Shown piece by piece: positions 51,359 to 60,445 of a stretch of DNA of 60,986 bases. Numbering within the stretch: the first letter of the stretch is position 1; every line of letters starts with the position of its first letter. The notes beneath the pieces were generated by a model that saw nothing but the letters and a program-made list of their open reading frames with translations, made no database searches and was not told the DNA's origin. This DNA comes from Croceimicrobium sp965658965 (lineage in GTDB: Bacteria; Bacteroidota; Bacteroidia; Flavobacteriales; Schleiferiaceae): contig CBFHVV010000009.1 of the NCBI GenBank assembly GCA_965658965.1, forward strand, positions 1-60,986, written 5' to 3'. The translations under genes were made by a program, and so were the position numbers.

Positions 51359-52087
51359 ATGAAAAAAGCATTTGTCATAGGTATTGTGGGAGTTTTGGCT
51401 GTTTCTTGCTCGCCTATTAAAAAATCGTTAGTTGAAAAAACCGAACAGCCAGTTTATGAAATTGCCGTTAGAGAAGTAAAAGAAGGTCAATTTGAAGATT
51501 TCAAATTGCGAAGAGCAGATTTTATTAGTTGGCTAAAAGCTCAAGACGGGGTTAAAGCAGATCGGGAGTTTGAATCATTTTATGCGATGCCTGAGAATAA
51601 GGGTCAGGTTTTTACTGGAATGACTGAATATGAATCATTTAAAACTCCAGGTAAAATACAAAGCAAAATGGGGGCTTTGAAGCGGTTTCCAAAGTTTGCC
51701 AAAACTATGGAAGCCAAGGCCTATGTATTTGTACAACCAATTGAGGGGCCAGCCTTTGAGCTCAAAACATTGGCAAAAGGCGAAGGGGAAGTTTTAGAAA
51801 TAGCTATTAGAAGGGTTAAGCCCGGAATGGAGGACGAGTTCAATAAGTATCGCAAAGAATTTGTTGCACTCCTAGGTTCCCAAAACGGAGTGAAAGAAAG
51901 CTATGAGTTTAAAGTTGTGGGTGGTAAAGATGTAGAAGGCCTTACCGTTGGAATGACAGTTTATAAGGACAAAGCCACTATGATGGGGCTTATGCAGTCG
52001 CTTACGGGTCAAGATATTGCTCAAAAATATATGAGCACTTTCGATATGGTCACAGGACAATATGTACTAAACGCAACAAATCAATAA
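51359..52087 (+). CDS. lipoprotein with two ABM-like domains, paralog 1
   Basis: A 242-residue protein with lipobox LAVSC (Cys17) and two halves of similar sequence. Half 1 has YEIAVREVKEGQFEDF, DREFESFYAMP and FTGMTEYESF; half 2 has LEIAIRRVKPGMEDEF, a Gly-Val segment (QNGVKESYEF) and LTVGMTVYKD. The pattern (strand, acidic helix, GF/GV turn, strand, GMTxY strand) fits the dimeric alpha+beta barrel (ABM/NIPSNAP-like) fold fused as a pair. It should sit on the outer or inner membrane. No catalytic residue is identified. It is the first gene after the HxlR intergenic region and 18 bp before paralog 2. Confidence 0.75.
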   Translation: MKKAFVIGIVGVLAVSCSPIKKSLVEKTEQPVYEIAVREVKEGQFEDFKLRRADFISWLKAQDGVKADREFESFYAMPENKGQVFTGMTEYESFKTPGKIQSKMGALKRFPKFAKTMEAKAYVFVQPIEGPAFELKTLAKGEGEVLEIAIRRVKPGMEDEFNKYRKEFVALLGSQNGVKESYEFKVVGGKDVEGLTVGMTVYKDKATMMGLMQSLTGQDIAQKYMSTFDMVTGQYVLNATNQ

Positions 52088-52105
52088 TCAATAAAAATAA
52101 TAAAA

Positions 52106-52879
52106 ATGACAAAATTTAAATTGACACACGTAGCTGTATTATTTGCAGCTTTTACACTCTTTTTTAGCAGCTGTAAAAAGGATGATGACCCAGTAACTCC
52201 TACAGAGGATCAGACAGATGATGTTTTTGAATTAGCCATTAGGAGAGTAAATCCGGGACAAGATATTGCACAATTCGAAGCTGCAAGAGATGCTTTTGTG
52301 GCAAAGTTAATGCAGCAAGAAGGTACTTCAAACGACCGTGAAATGCAACCGGTATTTGACTTGCTGGGTTCTGGACTTCCACTCGACAGTCTTTATATTG
52401 GTATGACCCAATATAAAGACTTGAACACATATAATTCATTAGGGCAAACAGCATTCACTTGGCCTGAGGCAGGAGCCTTTATCTCTGCCTTTTCACCAAT
52501 AGTTTTTGAAGCACTCCAACCCTTAGAAAGCTATAAGCCAATTAATTTGGCAGAGGTTGCACCAAATGGTTCAGGACAAATTTGGGAAATTGCCGTTAGA
52601 GATTTAAACGCTTACACTAACCTTAACCAAGCTGATTACGAAGCTAAGAGAGATGCATTTATCAACCTGCTTTCGCAGCAACCAGGCTTTGTGCGTGAGA
52701 TTCAATGGAAAAGTGTCCTCAATAGCAATATCGTTGTAGGTATGACGGTGTATGAAAGCCAAGCCGCTGCATTAGCTATCAACTCCGATACTTCCTTCGT
52801 TACCAATCCTGCAGTAACAGACTTTATTTTTAATTATCCACCTACAGTTTTCGGTACGCTTAATTCGGTATTAAAATAA
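52106..52879 (+). CDS. lipoprotein with two ABM-like domains, paralog 2
   Basis: A 257-residue lipoprotein (lipobox FFSSC, followed by KKDDD, an acidic stretch often seen in surface-exported Bacteroidota lipoproteins). Half 1: FELAIRRVNPGQDIAQFEAARDAF, NDREMQPVFD, YIGMTQYKD. Half 2: WEIAVRDLNAYTNLNQADYEAKRDAF (given in part), QPGFVREIQWKSV, VVGMTVYES. It keeps the same order of motifs as paralog 1 though the sequences differ greatly, so the duplication is old. The gap to the next gene is 10 bp. Confidence 0.72.
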   Translation: MTKFKLTHVAVLFAAFTLFFSSCKKDDDPVTPTEDQTDDVFELAIRRVNPGQDIAQFEAARDAFVAKLMQQEGTSNDREMQPVFDLLGSGLPLDSLYIGMTQYKDLNTYNSLGQTAFTWPEAGAFISAFSPIVFEALQPLESYKPINLAEVAPNGSGQIWEIAVRDLNAYTNLNQADYEAKRDAFINLLSQQPGFVREIQWKSVLNSNIVVGMTVYESQAAALAINSDTSFVTNPAVTDFIFNYPPTVFGTLNSVLK

Positions 52880-52889
52880 ATCAAAAGTT

Positions 52890-53294
52890 ATGAAATTACA
52901 ATCGAAATCGGTAAAAGGCTATGCTATATTCTTAGCCATTTTCGCCTTCGGTGCTGGTATCACGGCATATGCAGCACCAGAGGCCATGTTTAGTATGCTA
53001 AAAATAGATTGGGACAGCATCAAAATGCTGTCGAACGGTTTTGCAGCCCGCAATATCTCCATAGGCATTTTTGCCTTATTCGCCATTTGGTCTAAAAACC
53101 CACACGTGTATTTGGCATTGTTTGTAACACGACTTACCATCGATTTGCAGGACATGATAAACGGAATAACTGTTGGTGCAGATGCAATTAGCCCTTTGGC
53201 AACTATTATTACTTTGGGAGTATTGTTTATTGCTCCATTGGTTTTGGGCATTTTACAAATCAACAAAGAGATAAAATTGAATACCCAATCATGA
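52890..53294 (+). CDS. four-helix membrane protein in the HxlR-linked operon
   Basis: A 134-residue inner-membrane protein with about four helices (GYAIFLAIFAFGAGITAYA, ARNISIGIFALFAIWS, VYLALFVTRLTIDLQD, IITLGVLFIAPLVLGIL). The pattern GFAARNISIGIFAL and TRLTIDLQDMI recalls DUF4267/DUF4345-like or DoxX-like proteins (RN..LG then R...D..D), but I am not certain. It overlaps the third lipoprotein gene by four bases (ATGA), a sign of coupled synthesis. It may be the membrane partner of the lipoproteins. Confidence 0.7.
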   Translation: MKLQSKSVKGYAIFLAIFAFGAGITAYAAPEAMFSMLKIDWDSIKMLSNGFAARNISIGIFALFAIWSKNPHVYLALFVTRLTIDLQDMINGITVGADAISPLATIITLGVLFIAPLVLGILQINKEIKLNTQS

Positions 53295-54049
53295 AAAAAC
53301 ATTTTTTCAAAATAGGCTTGTTTTCTGTTGGGCTTGCGTTTTTGATTTCGTGTAATCAAAGCCCGAAACAAGCAGAAGAAACGAATCATTCACAAATTAA
53401 GAAAGAAGAAAAAATGGAACTAAAGTCAGTATTAGAGATTGCCATCCGCAAAGTTAAAGAAGGGCAAGACAAAGCATTTGTTAATGCAAGAACCGCTTTT
53501 ATTAGCAAACTGAAAGCTCAAAAAGGCATTCAGCAAGATTGGGAATTTAAGTCCTTTTTCACAATGCCAGAGCCTGACGATACAGATGTATTTGTAGGAA
53601 TGACTCGATATGAGTCAGCCGAAGCAATGCAGGAGATTGCCAATAACTTAATGCAGTCGCCCGAAGCGGGTCAGTTCTTTGGGACTTTCGATATGAAGGC
53701 TTTCGTAGCTATCCAACCTGCTGATGGTGGTGATTTCAAATTAGAAGATTACATCAAGTCAGGCAATGTACTTGAAGTTGCGGTGAGAACCGTAAAAGAA
53801 GGGAATGAGAGCGATTACGATTCCAAACGGAAAGGATTTTTTGATTTAATTGCTCAACAGGATGGCTACATTTTCGATAGAGAATTCACTGATTTGCAGA
53901 CTGGGGATAAAGTAGTTTTAATCGGCTGGAAGTCTATGGAAGATTTTCAAAAAGGTGCAGGGTTTTTACAAACTCAACCACAAATGGGAGAATTTTTCGG
54001 AATCTTAAATGTTAAAGCTTATCATGCTCTTGTTTTGAGTTCCAATTAA
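53291..54049 (+). CDS. lipoprotein with two ABM-like domains, paralog 3
   Basis: A 252-residue protein with lipobox LISC (in FLISCNQSPK). Half 1: LEIAIRKVKEGQDKAFVNARTAFI, QQDWEFKSFFTMPEP, FVGMTRYESAEAM. Half 2: LEVAVRTVKEGNESDYDSKRKGFF, DGYIFDREFTDL, VLIGWKSMEDF, FGILNVKAYHAL. It is closer to paralog 1 than to paralog 2. It starts inside the membrane-protein gene (ATGA overlap) and ends the operon 24 bp before a terminator. Confidence 0.75.
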   Translation: MKKHFFKIGLFSVGLAFLISCNQSPKQAEETNHSQIKKEEKMELKSVLEIAIRKVKEGQDKAFVNARTAFISKLKAQKGIQQDWEFKSFFTMPEPDDTDVFVGMTRYESAEAMQEIANNLMQSPEAGQFFGTFDMKAFVAIQPADGGDFKLEDYIKSGNVLEVAVRTVKEGNESDYDSKRKGFFDLIAQQDGYIFDREFTDLQTGDKVVLIGWKSMEDFQKGAGFLQTQPQMGEFFGILNVKAYHALVLSSN

Positions 54050-54073
54050 TCTCAGCCAAAATATTCAATTCTG

Positions 54074-54107
54074 AAACAGTCGTCATTTAGGTGTCGGCTG
54101 TTTTTTT
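54074..54107 (+). terminator. rho-independent terminator of the lipoprotein operon
   Basis: AAACAGTCG and CGGCTGTTT form a 9-bp stem (one G-U pair) with a 12-base loop, followed by TTTT. It lies 24 bp past the third lipoprotein stop. The following 190 bp to the next gene show no clear features. Confidence 0.75.
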
Positions 54108-54296
54108 ATTGTGGCCGACGTATGGATATAATTAACCACTTCAATTCAGCGATTCCTTTTTTGAAACGATCAAGACTCTGTGGCTAGGCTCTATTTTCAT
54201 TAAGTACTGGTATGCATACTTTCCCTTTTGGTTAAAGCAAGGATTTAAATAGAGGGCCAAAGCTGTCATTGACTTTGGGTGTACCTGTTTAAAGGC

Positions 54297-54707
54297 TCAG
54301 ACTAAGGTGATCTCCATTTTAAGATTACCAGTATTTAGGTAATCATAATATTTAACATTCACAGTCTTTCCATTTACCTCAAGTCTTAAGAGGCCAGCTG
54401 CTTCATCTCGCTTTTTTATGGCTCTAATTGATTTCCTAATCGCTTTGTTGTAAACCTGGTATGTTTCTTTCTGATTTTCATTGAATACCTCATAATCAGC
54501 AATCTTACAATTTATCAAACCAGATTCAGAGCATAATAAAGTGTCGCACTTTTCCGAACTATTGGAGAAATAATAATTATTAAATCCAATTTTGCCCATG
54601 TTTAAAAAACTACGCTGACCACCATCTAATTCAACGTATAGTTTGGCCTGAGCAGATGATTGAAAACTGATAAATAAAGAAGCGGCGATTATTAAGATTT
54701 TTTTCAT
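54297..54707 (-). CDS. small exported protein of unknown function
   Basis: A 136-residue product from the ATG at 54707 (MKKILIIAASLFISFQSSAQ signal peptide); an upstream ATG at 54734 would add nine residues before the signal. The mature part has two closely spaced cysteines (KCDTLLC) and a third (INCKI), and ends with YYDYLNTGNLKMEITL. I recognise no family. It stands alone between the lipoprotein operon and another small gene, with no obvious promoter match to the consensus. Confidence 0.5.
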   Translation of the reverse strand: MKKILIIAASLFISFQSSAQAKLYVELDGGQRSFLNMGKIGFNNYYFSNSSEKCDTLLCSESGLINCKIADYEVFNENQKETYQVYNKAIRKSIRAIKKRDEAAGLLRLEVNGKTVNVKYYDYLNTGNLKMEITLV

Positions 54708-54885
54708 GAGATAGAATAAGATTAAGATAGGCAATATAAGGGTTTTTTAAATTAGATACTGACTTTTAATGCTTTAAAAAGATCTTGCCTAATAATGGTG
54801 TCTATTAATGTTTGCCATTGAATAATCTATCTACTCAAAAAGAAAGAAAAAGCCCATAGATGAAAAATATTGATTAGCGCTTTTT

Positions 54886-55248
54886 TCATTGTCTATTCAT
54901 TTGTGACTTTCCATAAAGTGCAAGTATGACACCTCCTATTATTGGTCCGTAGGCAATGAGAAAATAATTACCAAGATCGATAAGGCCTAGGTATGTGCCG
55001 CCGCTAAGAAGCACTCCGCCTAAAGCTACTAAAAGGCCTCCATAGTATTGATTCTTACCTAGGGAGTGAATTGCTTTCATTTCCGTATATCGTTGTACTT
55101 GCTTATTAACTTGTTTAACCACGATATCAATTTCATCTGCTTCAACATTAGCTTCCTGCAGTCTCTTTCTGGTATCAGAAAAGGTCATTTTCCCTTGGAT
55201 AATATCTGAAGCGTATAGATCAATGCTTTTTGCTCTATTATATTTCAT
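54886..55248 (-). CDS. small membrane protein of unknown function
   Basis: A 120-residue protein with a charged, helical N-terminal half (SDTRKRLQEANVEADEIDIVVKQVNKQVQ) and two membrane helices (GGLLVALGGVLLSGGTYLGLI and YFLIAYGPIIGGVILALYG). The ends should both be cytoplasmic. The arrangement recalls proteins that gain a soluble helix bundle for protein contacts, but no function can be given. It lies 98 bp downstream of the TrkH/KtrB-type gene on the same strand. Confidence 0.55.
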   Translation of the reverse strand: MKYNRAKSIDLYASDIIQGKMTFSDTRKRLQEANVEADEIDIVVKQVNKQVQRYTEMKAIHSLGKNQYYGGLLVALGGVLLSGGTYLGLIDLGNYFLIAYGPIIGGVILALYGKSQMNRQ

Positions 55249-55346
55249 AAAATAGGTGCTATTTGTGAGGCGCGGTGAGAATTAAATTACCTCGTGAAAG
55301 GACTCAAACTGTTTTTAAAACTGGTAAATCTTAAATTCTATCAGTT

Positions 55347-56702
55347 TTAGACCGCTAAATCATCTTCTGAATAATCTGTATTATCAAGTTGTTTTTTATT
55401 GATTAGCGCAAAACCGAAAGTCAGGACTCCCACACGGCCGATAAACATTAATATGATGATTAGGACTTTACCGATATCGCTCAGATCGCCGGTAATTCCA
55501 GTACTTAGCCCCACTGTGCCAAGAGCAGATGCAACTTCAAAGATAATTTGCTGAAATTCAAATGGTTCACTAAATGTGAGGAGAAAAGTAAACAAGAAAA
55601 TAAGACTCGTGTAAAGAATGAATGTGGAAGTTGCTACATAAAGCCGTTCAAAGGGAATTATTCGCCCCATAAAAGAGATCTTCTTCTGCCCAAACAATCT
55701 ACTTTTTAAGACCGAAATCATAGCGGTAAGCGTAGTTATTTTCATGCCACCAGCTGTTCCTGAAGGCGATGCACCGATGTACATTAAAAAGGTCACAAAT
55801 AGTAAAATGGGTAGACTTAAGCCACCAGTCGAAAGAGTGTTAAAGCCAACGGTAGTCATAGCTGTCATCGCTTGAAAAAAGGATAGCGAGAGCTGTGAAT
55901 TAGAATTTTGCACGCTGGGTTCGGCAAAGTAGACTAGGCTTGTACCTAATAATAGCAGTATGAAAAAGCCGTAGCTAACAATTTTAGAAGTGTATGAAAT
56001 ACTTTTTGATCTACCACTTAGTCTATACCATAAATCTGTAATTACAATAAAGCCAAGTGATCCAGCAATGGCAAGTATAGATATTATGGTGTTAATCAAT
56101 CCATTGTCACTGTAGCTTTCAAAACTATCATTGAATAATCCAAAACCTGCCGTGCAGAAAGCAGAGACACTGTGAAATATTGAAAACCAAATCGCCTTCA
56201 TGGTGTCCATTCCTTCTTGCTGGAAAGCAATGAAAAAGGATATGGCACCGAGGGTTTCCATTATTAGGGTGAAAATCACCACACTTTTTATAAAGTCATT
56301 AATTTTAATGGTATCAGGCAATGTAAATTCGGTACCAATGATTTTGTTATGCCAGTGTGTAATTCTTTGCGTAGTGAATAAAAGATAATAGGTGGTGAGG
56401 GTCATATAACCAATCCCGCCTATTTGAAATAAGACCATCACAATAAATTGGCCTGCAATATTATAGGAGTCATAAACGCTAAGGCTTACCAGTCCGGTGG
56501 TAGAAATGGCAGAAGTTGAAATAAAAAGATTGTCAAGAATATCAATATCGGTATTATGAAAGACCGGGATAGACAAAAGGGCAAAACCTACTAGAGTATA
56601 GAGGAAAAACCCCCAAACTAAATTCATTTGCGGAGTCTTGCTTACCTGAAACTTCTTATACCAAATGGAAATTTTTTCAATTCTACTTTTCTTACCGTTC
56701 AT
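55347..56702 (-). CDS. TrkH/KtrB-family potassium uptake protein
   Basis: A potassium channel-like transporter of 451 residues. It has the four membrane-pore-membrane repeats; each selectivity filter carries the conserved glycine: STTGL, CTAGF, TTVGF and GTVGL. SPSGTAGGMKITT before the third-repeat end is typical of TrkH/KtrB. I use the ATG at 56702 (MNGKKSRIEK); a TTG at 56744 would add 14 residues of no evident function. The usual cytoplasmic gating partner (TrkA/KtrA) is not adjacent and must be elsewhere. The upstream neighbour is a GLPGLI protein on the same strand. Confidence 0.9.
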   Translation of the reverse strand: MNGKKSRIEKISIWYKKFQVSKTPQMNLVWGFFLYTLVGFALLSIPVFHNTDIDILDNLFISTSAISTTGLVSLSVYDSYNIAGQFIVMVLFQIGGIGYMTLTTYYLLFTTQRITHWHNKIIGTEFTLPDTIKINDFIKSVVIFTLIMETLGAISFFIAFQQEGMDTMKAIWFSIFHSVSAFCTAGFGLFNDSFESYSDNGLINTIISILAIAGSLGFIVITDLWYRLSGRSKSISYTSKIVSYGFFILLLLGTSLVYFAEPSVQNSNSQLSLSFFQAMTAMTTVGFNTLSTGGLSLPILLFVTFLMYIGASPSGTAGGMKITTLTAMISVLKSRLFGQKKISFMGRIIPFERLYVATSTFILYTSLIFLFTFLLTFSEPFEFQQIIFEVASALGTVGLSTGITGDLSDIGKVLIIILMFIGRVGVLTFGFALINKKQLDNTDYSEDDLAV

Positions 56703-56757
56703 TCTTGTTTTTAAGATTCTAGCTAAGTTAAAGGTAAAGCTCAAAGCTTTCTCTTCT

Positions 56758-57489
56758 TTAATTTTTTTCTAATCGATTCAAGGTCACTTTTAGCTTATAA
56801 GTGAGGCCTTCCGGTGCTTCCCTGTTTTCCATTTTTTGAGCGAGCTTATCTTGGTAAGCTCGTTGCTCTTGGCGGCTTACGATGCTTAGCTTGGGGTTTA
56901 AAATGGTTTTTACAGCTTCCTCTTCGCTGCTGCTTATTTTTAGTGCACGGAATGAGATGTATTCGGTGCTATCACAAGCATGAATAACCGCGCCAGGCAG
57001 ACCATGTAGCTTCCATGGCCCAATTTCATTCACATCAATGCTGGGATTGTACCAGGCTATATATTTGCGTCCCCTAAAGTTTCCTTGGGCAAACTTACAA
57101 GGCTGTCCATCTATAACTTTCACTGAGTCCACTAATAGCCATTTAATTTCTTGCCGCTTTTCGCCAATTAGCACCTCCTGCGGATCACGATCTTTCATTT
57201 TAGCTAAACTAAATATAGAATCCGATTGCTGGTCATATTGAATGTAGGCAGCGGAACCAGTATCAACTATCCTTTCGCCGGAATAATCTTTCGCTTCAGT
57301 TGCCGCAGCATCATATTTACTAGCGTAATAGGCACCCGAGGAGTAGACGTGTAATTGTGCATAATCTACCTGAGCGCCCTCATATAAGGTTATTTGATAG
57401 TCAATTTTAAGATTGGGCTCAGAGTTTTGTGCTATACTCCCCAGGCTTAAGAAGCATAGGAGTGTTGCGCTTATGGTTTTAAGAAGCAT
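56758..57489 (-). CDS. GLPGLI family protein
   Basis: A 243-residue exported protein (signal peptide ending GSIAQ) of a Bacteroidota-specific family named after its motif. Here the motif is Gly163-Leu-Pro-Gly-Ala (LHGLPGAVIHA) in place of GLPGLI. Other family features: YIQYDQQSD, KWLLVDSVKVIDGQPCKFAQGNF and YIAWYNPSIDVNEIGPWKLHG (the YTAWYT.DIP...GP....GLPG pattern). Function is unknown; homologs are often near TonB receptors. It lies 56 bp before the TrkH-type gene and may share its transcript. Confidence 0.88.
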   Translation of the reverse strand: MLLKTISATLLCFLSLGSIAQNSEPNLKIDYQITLYEGAQVDYAQLHVYSSGAYYASKYDAAATEAKDYSGERIVDTGSAAYIQYDQQSDSIFSLAKMKDRDPQEVLIGEKRQEIKWLLVDSVKVIDGQPCKFAQGNFRGRKYIAWYNPSIDVNEIGPWKLHGLPGAVIHACDSTEYISFRALKISSSEEEAVKTILNPKLSIVSRQEQRAYQDKLAQKMENREAPEGLTYKLKVTLNRLEKN

Positions 57490-57717
57490 ATTAGGCTAAC
57501 TTTTAGATGAAGCAGGTTTTTTCAAAGTTATGAATATAATAGTTGCATCTACTGTAGCTTTACTTATTCAGAAGAGAGGGAAAGGGGTGTTTTTAATTTT
57601 GGAAAAATTAGATGCTATTATTTTTTAACTCTATCCTCAAAAAAGCAATAAACCTTTCAAGGAAGATGGTGAATGAGGCCCTATAGATAGCTATGCCTTT
57701 TAGGTGAAAAGCTTCTT

Positions 57718-60417
57718 TTACTTAATGAAGTGTTTTAACCTTTTAATCGCATCTTTTTTATCTTTTTGCCAGTGTCTATAGTGCAAGGGGAAGCTCCTAA
57801 TACCTACTCGTGCTAAGGCCTTGTAGCGCTCAAGCGGAAAGGCTTCTTTAAAAACACCAGGATAACCAATCAAATCTATAAAGTAGCTTTTCCCCTTGTT
57901 GCTTACTAAAATGTCGAGTAAATTTCCGGCAAGCGGGTAACCACACTTTATCTTATTATCGCTGTTTTCGAGCAGTACCTTGCTAACTTCACTTTGGAAA
58001 TAGTCTAAATCTCTCGCCTTTTCAGAATGGTGTGTAAACTCAAGAATAAAGTGGAAGTATTGTGCAAGGAGCGAGTCTTTTTTTAAGCTTTTCTCAGAAA
58101 CGGATTTAAAAACGTATTGGTAAGATTTGGCTCTGGTAATAGCTACGTTAAGCACCTCGGGTTTTGAAGCGTGATGAAAAGCAGAAGGGTGTGACTGATC
58201 ACATACACCAAATGACAGCAACACGATTTCTCGTTCAGAACCTTGAAAATTGTAGGGTGTGCCACATAAAAGATTAAACCTTTTGTAAACTTCTAGCGAA
58301 AATGAATCGCTAAGAAGACTATTAATGTATTTCACTTGGCTGGCGAAAGGGGAAATGATACCGATGGAAGGGGCAATTTTCTCCTTGCTATAAGAATCTA
58401 TGATAAGTCTTAGTTGCTTTAGTAAGGCTTTAGCTTCAATTTCATTAACGCCCTTTTCATTTCTAATTCCATTGGTTTCAATTAATTGAATTTGATTTTT
58501 TTGCGTATGCTTGGGCGTAGCTTTCATAACTTCCAATTGTCCATCGTAAAATTGAGTATTACTGAACTCAATAAGCGAGGGAGTAGAGCGGTAGTGTTCT
58601 CTTAAAAAACTAAGCTGCTCTTGACTATTTATCTTAGCGATAAACAAATCTAGAATGCTGCGATTACGGTAGTCAAATATTAGTTCTCGCGGAAGGCTAA
58701 ATTTTTTTTGCAACAACTCTTGCTGACTAGTTGCTACAAAGGAATAATGTTTTAACTGATTAGGATCGCCTACAATTACGGTACGCTTGGCTCTATAAAT
58801 GGCCGGTAATGCCGATGCTATATCACATTGAGTGGCTTCATCAATTATTACTAAATCAAATAATTCCGATTCAAGTGGTAACACAGCATTGAGGTCTGAC
58901 AAATTTGCAAGCCAAATCGGAAATGCTCTGAGGATATTTTGATGATTTACCTCATTTAAAATTTCTTTATGCTGGGTAAAGCTTTTTGCGTCCAAAGCAT
59001 CATAAAAAAGTGACAGATCCTTGCGGAAGATATGTGAGTTTTCTTTTATGTTAGACTGGATTTTTGTTTTCGTAAAGGTGGCTATTTCTCGATCTAAGCT
59101 TTGACTTAGTATTTCTATCTGATCAAATAAGCTCCAGATTTTCGTGCTATCTAATACTTGTAATTGGTAGTAAAAACGCTGCCATTTGTCTAATATGTTT
59201 CTGTCCGCTTTGAAGTCTAAATCCGAGAGTTTTAGTTCTTTTTCTATGGTCTTTTCAAATTTCTGTTCAAGCAAGTCAAGCCTTTTAAGCAGTAATTTGA
59301 TCCTCATTTCACTAGGCTCTGCCTTAAGCTTAGCCGAAATACCACTGAGGTTTCTTTTTATTTTAGCTATCAAGCTTTGCTTATAGCGAGGCCCACTGGT
59401 GTGGATGACATAGTCTTTTAACTTGAAATCCTTTGCTAGCATGGAGCGAATAACCTCAACTGCCTGCTTGGTTTTTGAAACAACCAAAACGGATTGATTT
59501 TTAACCACGCTATCGGCAACAATAGAGCTTATGGTGTAAGATTTACCGGTGCCAGGAGGGCCCACTATTACCGAGTTTGAAAAGTTTTGGGCATTTTGAA
59601 GTGCGCTGTATTGATCACTATTTAGCCTAGTTTTATAATAGCTCTGGCCGCCCTTACTGGTCTCTATATATTGAGTTAAAAGCGATTGAAGGCTTTTATT
59701 TATTTGTCCTTTTTTGGCCATTCCGCCAAGGTCATTCAATACTTTTAAGGAGGACTCTGACTTTTCGACGAGTATAGTACCTGCGGCTGGCACTAGTTTG
59801 TATTCGCCTGGAGTGTAGGGAATTGTGCTTAGGTGCTTACGAATCTTGGCGCTAGACCAAAGCTTTGGAAAAAGTAAGACCTCATCACTGTCGATATTCG
59901 AAAAGTATTTGTCAAAAAGACTCTTTAGTCTTATTAAGTTGTTTTTATCATTGCGAACTATTTCGGAAAGCTCCTGTAAAAAGGATTCCTTAGAGAGGGT
60001 CTCATTTTTAAGCTCTAGCTTTGTGATTACTGAGCGATTAATCAGAAAGGACTGCTCTTCAATTTCTAGATAGCTTTCACCATCATTTACCTCAATGGTT
60101 GCTGGAAAAAGTAAAAGGGGTGCACAAAGGCGCTTATCTTTTTTAAAGGCATTATCGCTTTCTCCTAAAACAAAGAAAAGCGCATAAAATAATTTTTTCT
60201 CTAGCCTGTAGAGGGTCAACTCTTTACCCAAGTCTACTACCTTTTTATGGCTAAAAGGAATGGTGGGTAAGTCTTCGTGGATTAGTTCCTCTTCGCCCGA
60301 TACAAACCATTTGTATTGATACTTCTGAGCTAGAGCATTTTCCACTACAAACTCTTTATAATCGAGCTTATAGCATTCTTTGAAGTAATTGTAGAAATTG
60401 ACAGCCTCGTAGTTCAC
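57718..60417 (-). CDS. superfamily 1 (Upf1/DNA2-like) helicase with possible C-terminal nuclease domain
   Basis: An 899-residue ATPase. N-terminal region (1-250) of unknown fold; Q motif near Gln269 (LNSDQYSALQNA); Walker A Gly286-Ser293 (GPPGTGKS); a long helical insertion with coiled-coil character (about 365-470); Walker B DEAT at 526-529 (LVIIDEATQCDIA); motif III GDPNQL; EHYRSTPSLIEF; motif V (CGTPYNFQGSEREIVLL) and motif VI (NVAITRAK). The last ~55 residues (LLDILVSNKGKSYFIDLIGYPG, then a YKALARVGIRSFPLHYRHW segment) look like the end of a small PD-(D/E)xK or Vsr-like nuclease, as in MTES_1575-type helicases. Start GTG. Nucleic-acid remodelling or phage defence are both possible. Confidence 0.82.
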   Translation of the reverse strand: MNYEAVNFYNYFKECYKLDYKEFVVENALAQKYQYKWFVSGEEELIHEDLPTIPFSHKKVVDLGKELTLYRLEKKLFYALFFVLGESDNAFKKDKRLCAPLLLFPATIEVNDGESYLEIEEQSFLINRSVITKLELKNETLSKESFLQELSEIVRNDKNNLIRLKSLFDKYFSNIDSDEVLLFPKLWSSAKIRKHLSTIPYTPGEYKLVPAAGTILVEKSESSLKVLNDLGGMAKKGQINKSLQSLLTQYIETSKGGQSYYKTRLNSDQYSALQNAQNFSNSVIVGPPGTGKSYTISSIVADSVVKNQSVLVVSKTKQAVEVIRSMLAKDFKLKDYVIHTSGPRYKQSLIAKIKRNLSGISAKLKAEPSEMRIKLLLKRLDLLEQKFEKTIEKELKLSDLDFKADRNILDKWQRFYYQLQVLDSTKIWSLFDQIEILSQSLDREIATFTKTKIQSNIKENSHIFRKDLSLFYDALDAKSFTQHKEILNEVNHQNILRAFPIWLANLSDLNAVLPLESELFDLVIIDEATQCDIASALPAIYRAKRTVIVGDPNQLKHYSFVATSQQELLQKKFSLPRELIFDYRNRSILDLFIAKINSQEQLSFLREHYRSTPSLIEFSNTQFYDGQLEVMKATPKHTQKNQIQLIETNGIRNEKGVNEIEAKALLKQLRLIIDSYSKEKIAPSIGIISPFASQVKYINSLLSDSFSLEVYKRFNLLCGTPYNFQGSEREIVLLSFGVCDQSHPSAFHHASKPEVLNVAITRAKSYQYVFKSVSEKSLKKDSLLAQYFHFILEFTHHSEKARDLDYFQSEVSKVLLENSDNKIKCGYPLAGNLLDILVSNKGKSYFIDLIGYPGVFKEAFPLERYKALARVGIRSFPLHYRHWQKDKKDAIKRLKHFIK

Positions 60418-60445
60418 ATTCTATTTTTAAGTAACAATGCTAGTC

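Noticed and set aside
52919..53389. 156-codon frame antisense to the four-helix membrane protein and third lipoprotein
   Set aside because: The plus-strand genes have signal sequence, helices and ATGA coupling; the antisense product shows only the complement of the membrane helices.
57530..57628. 32-codon rightward frame with a hydrophobic start (MNIIVASTVALLI)
   Set aside because: It opposes the direction of both neighbours, has no promoter element and lies in AT-rich DNA; chance is the simpler explanation.
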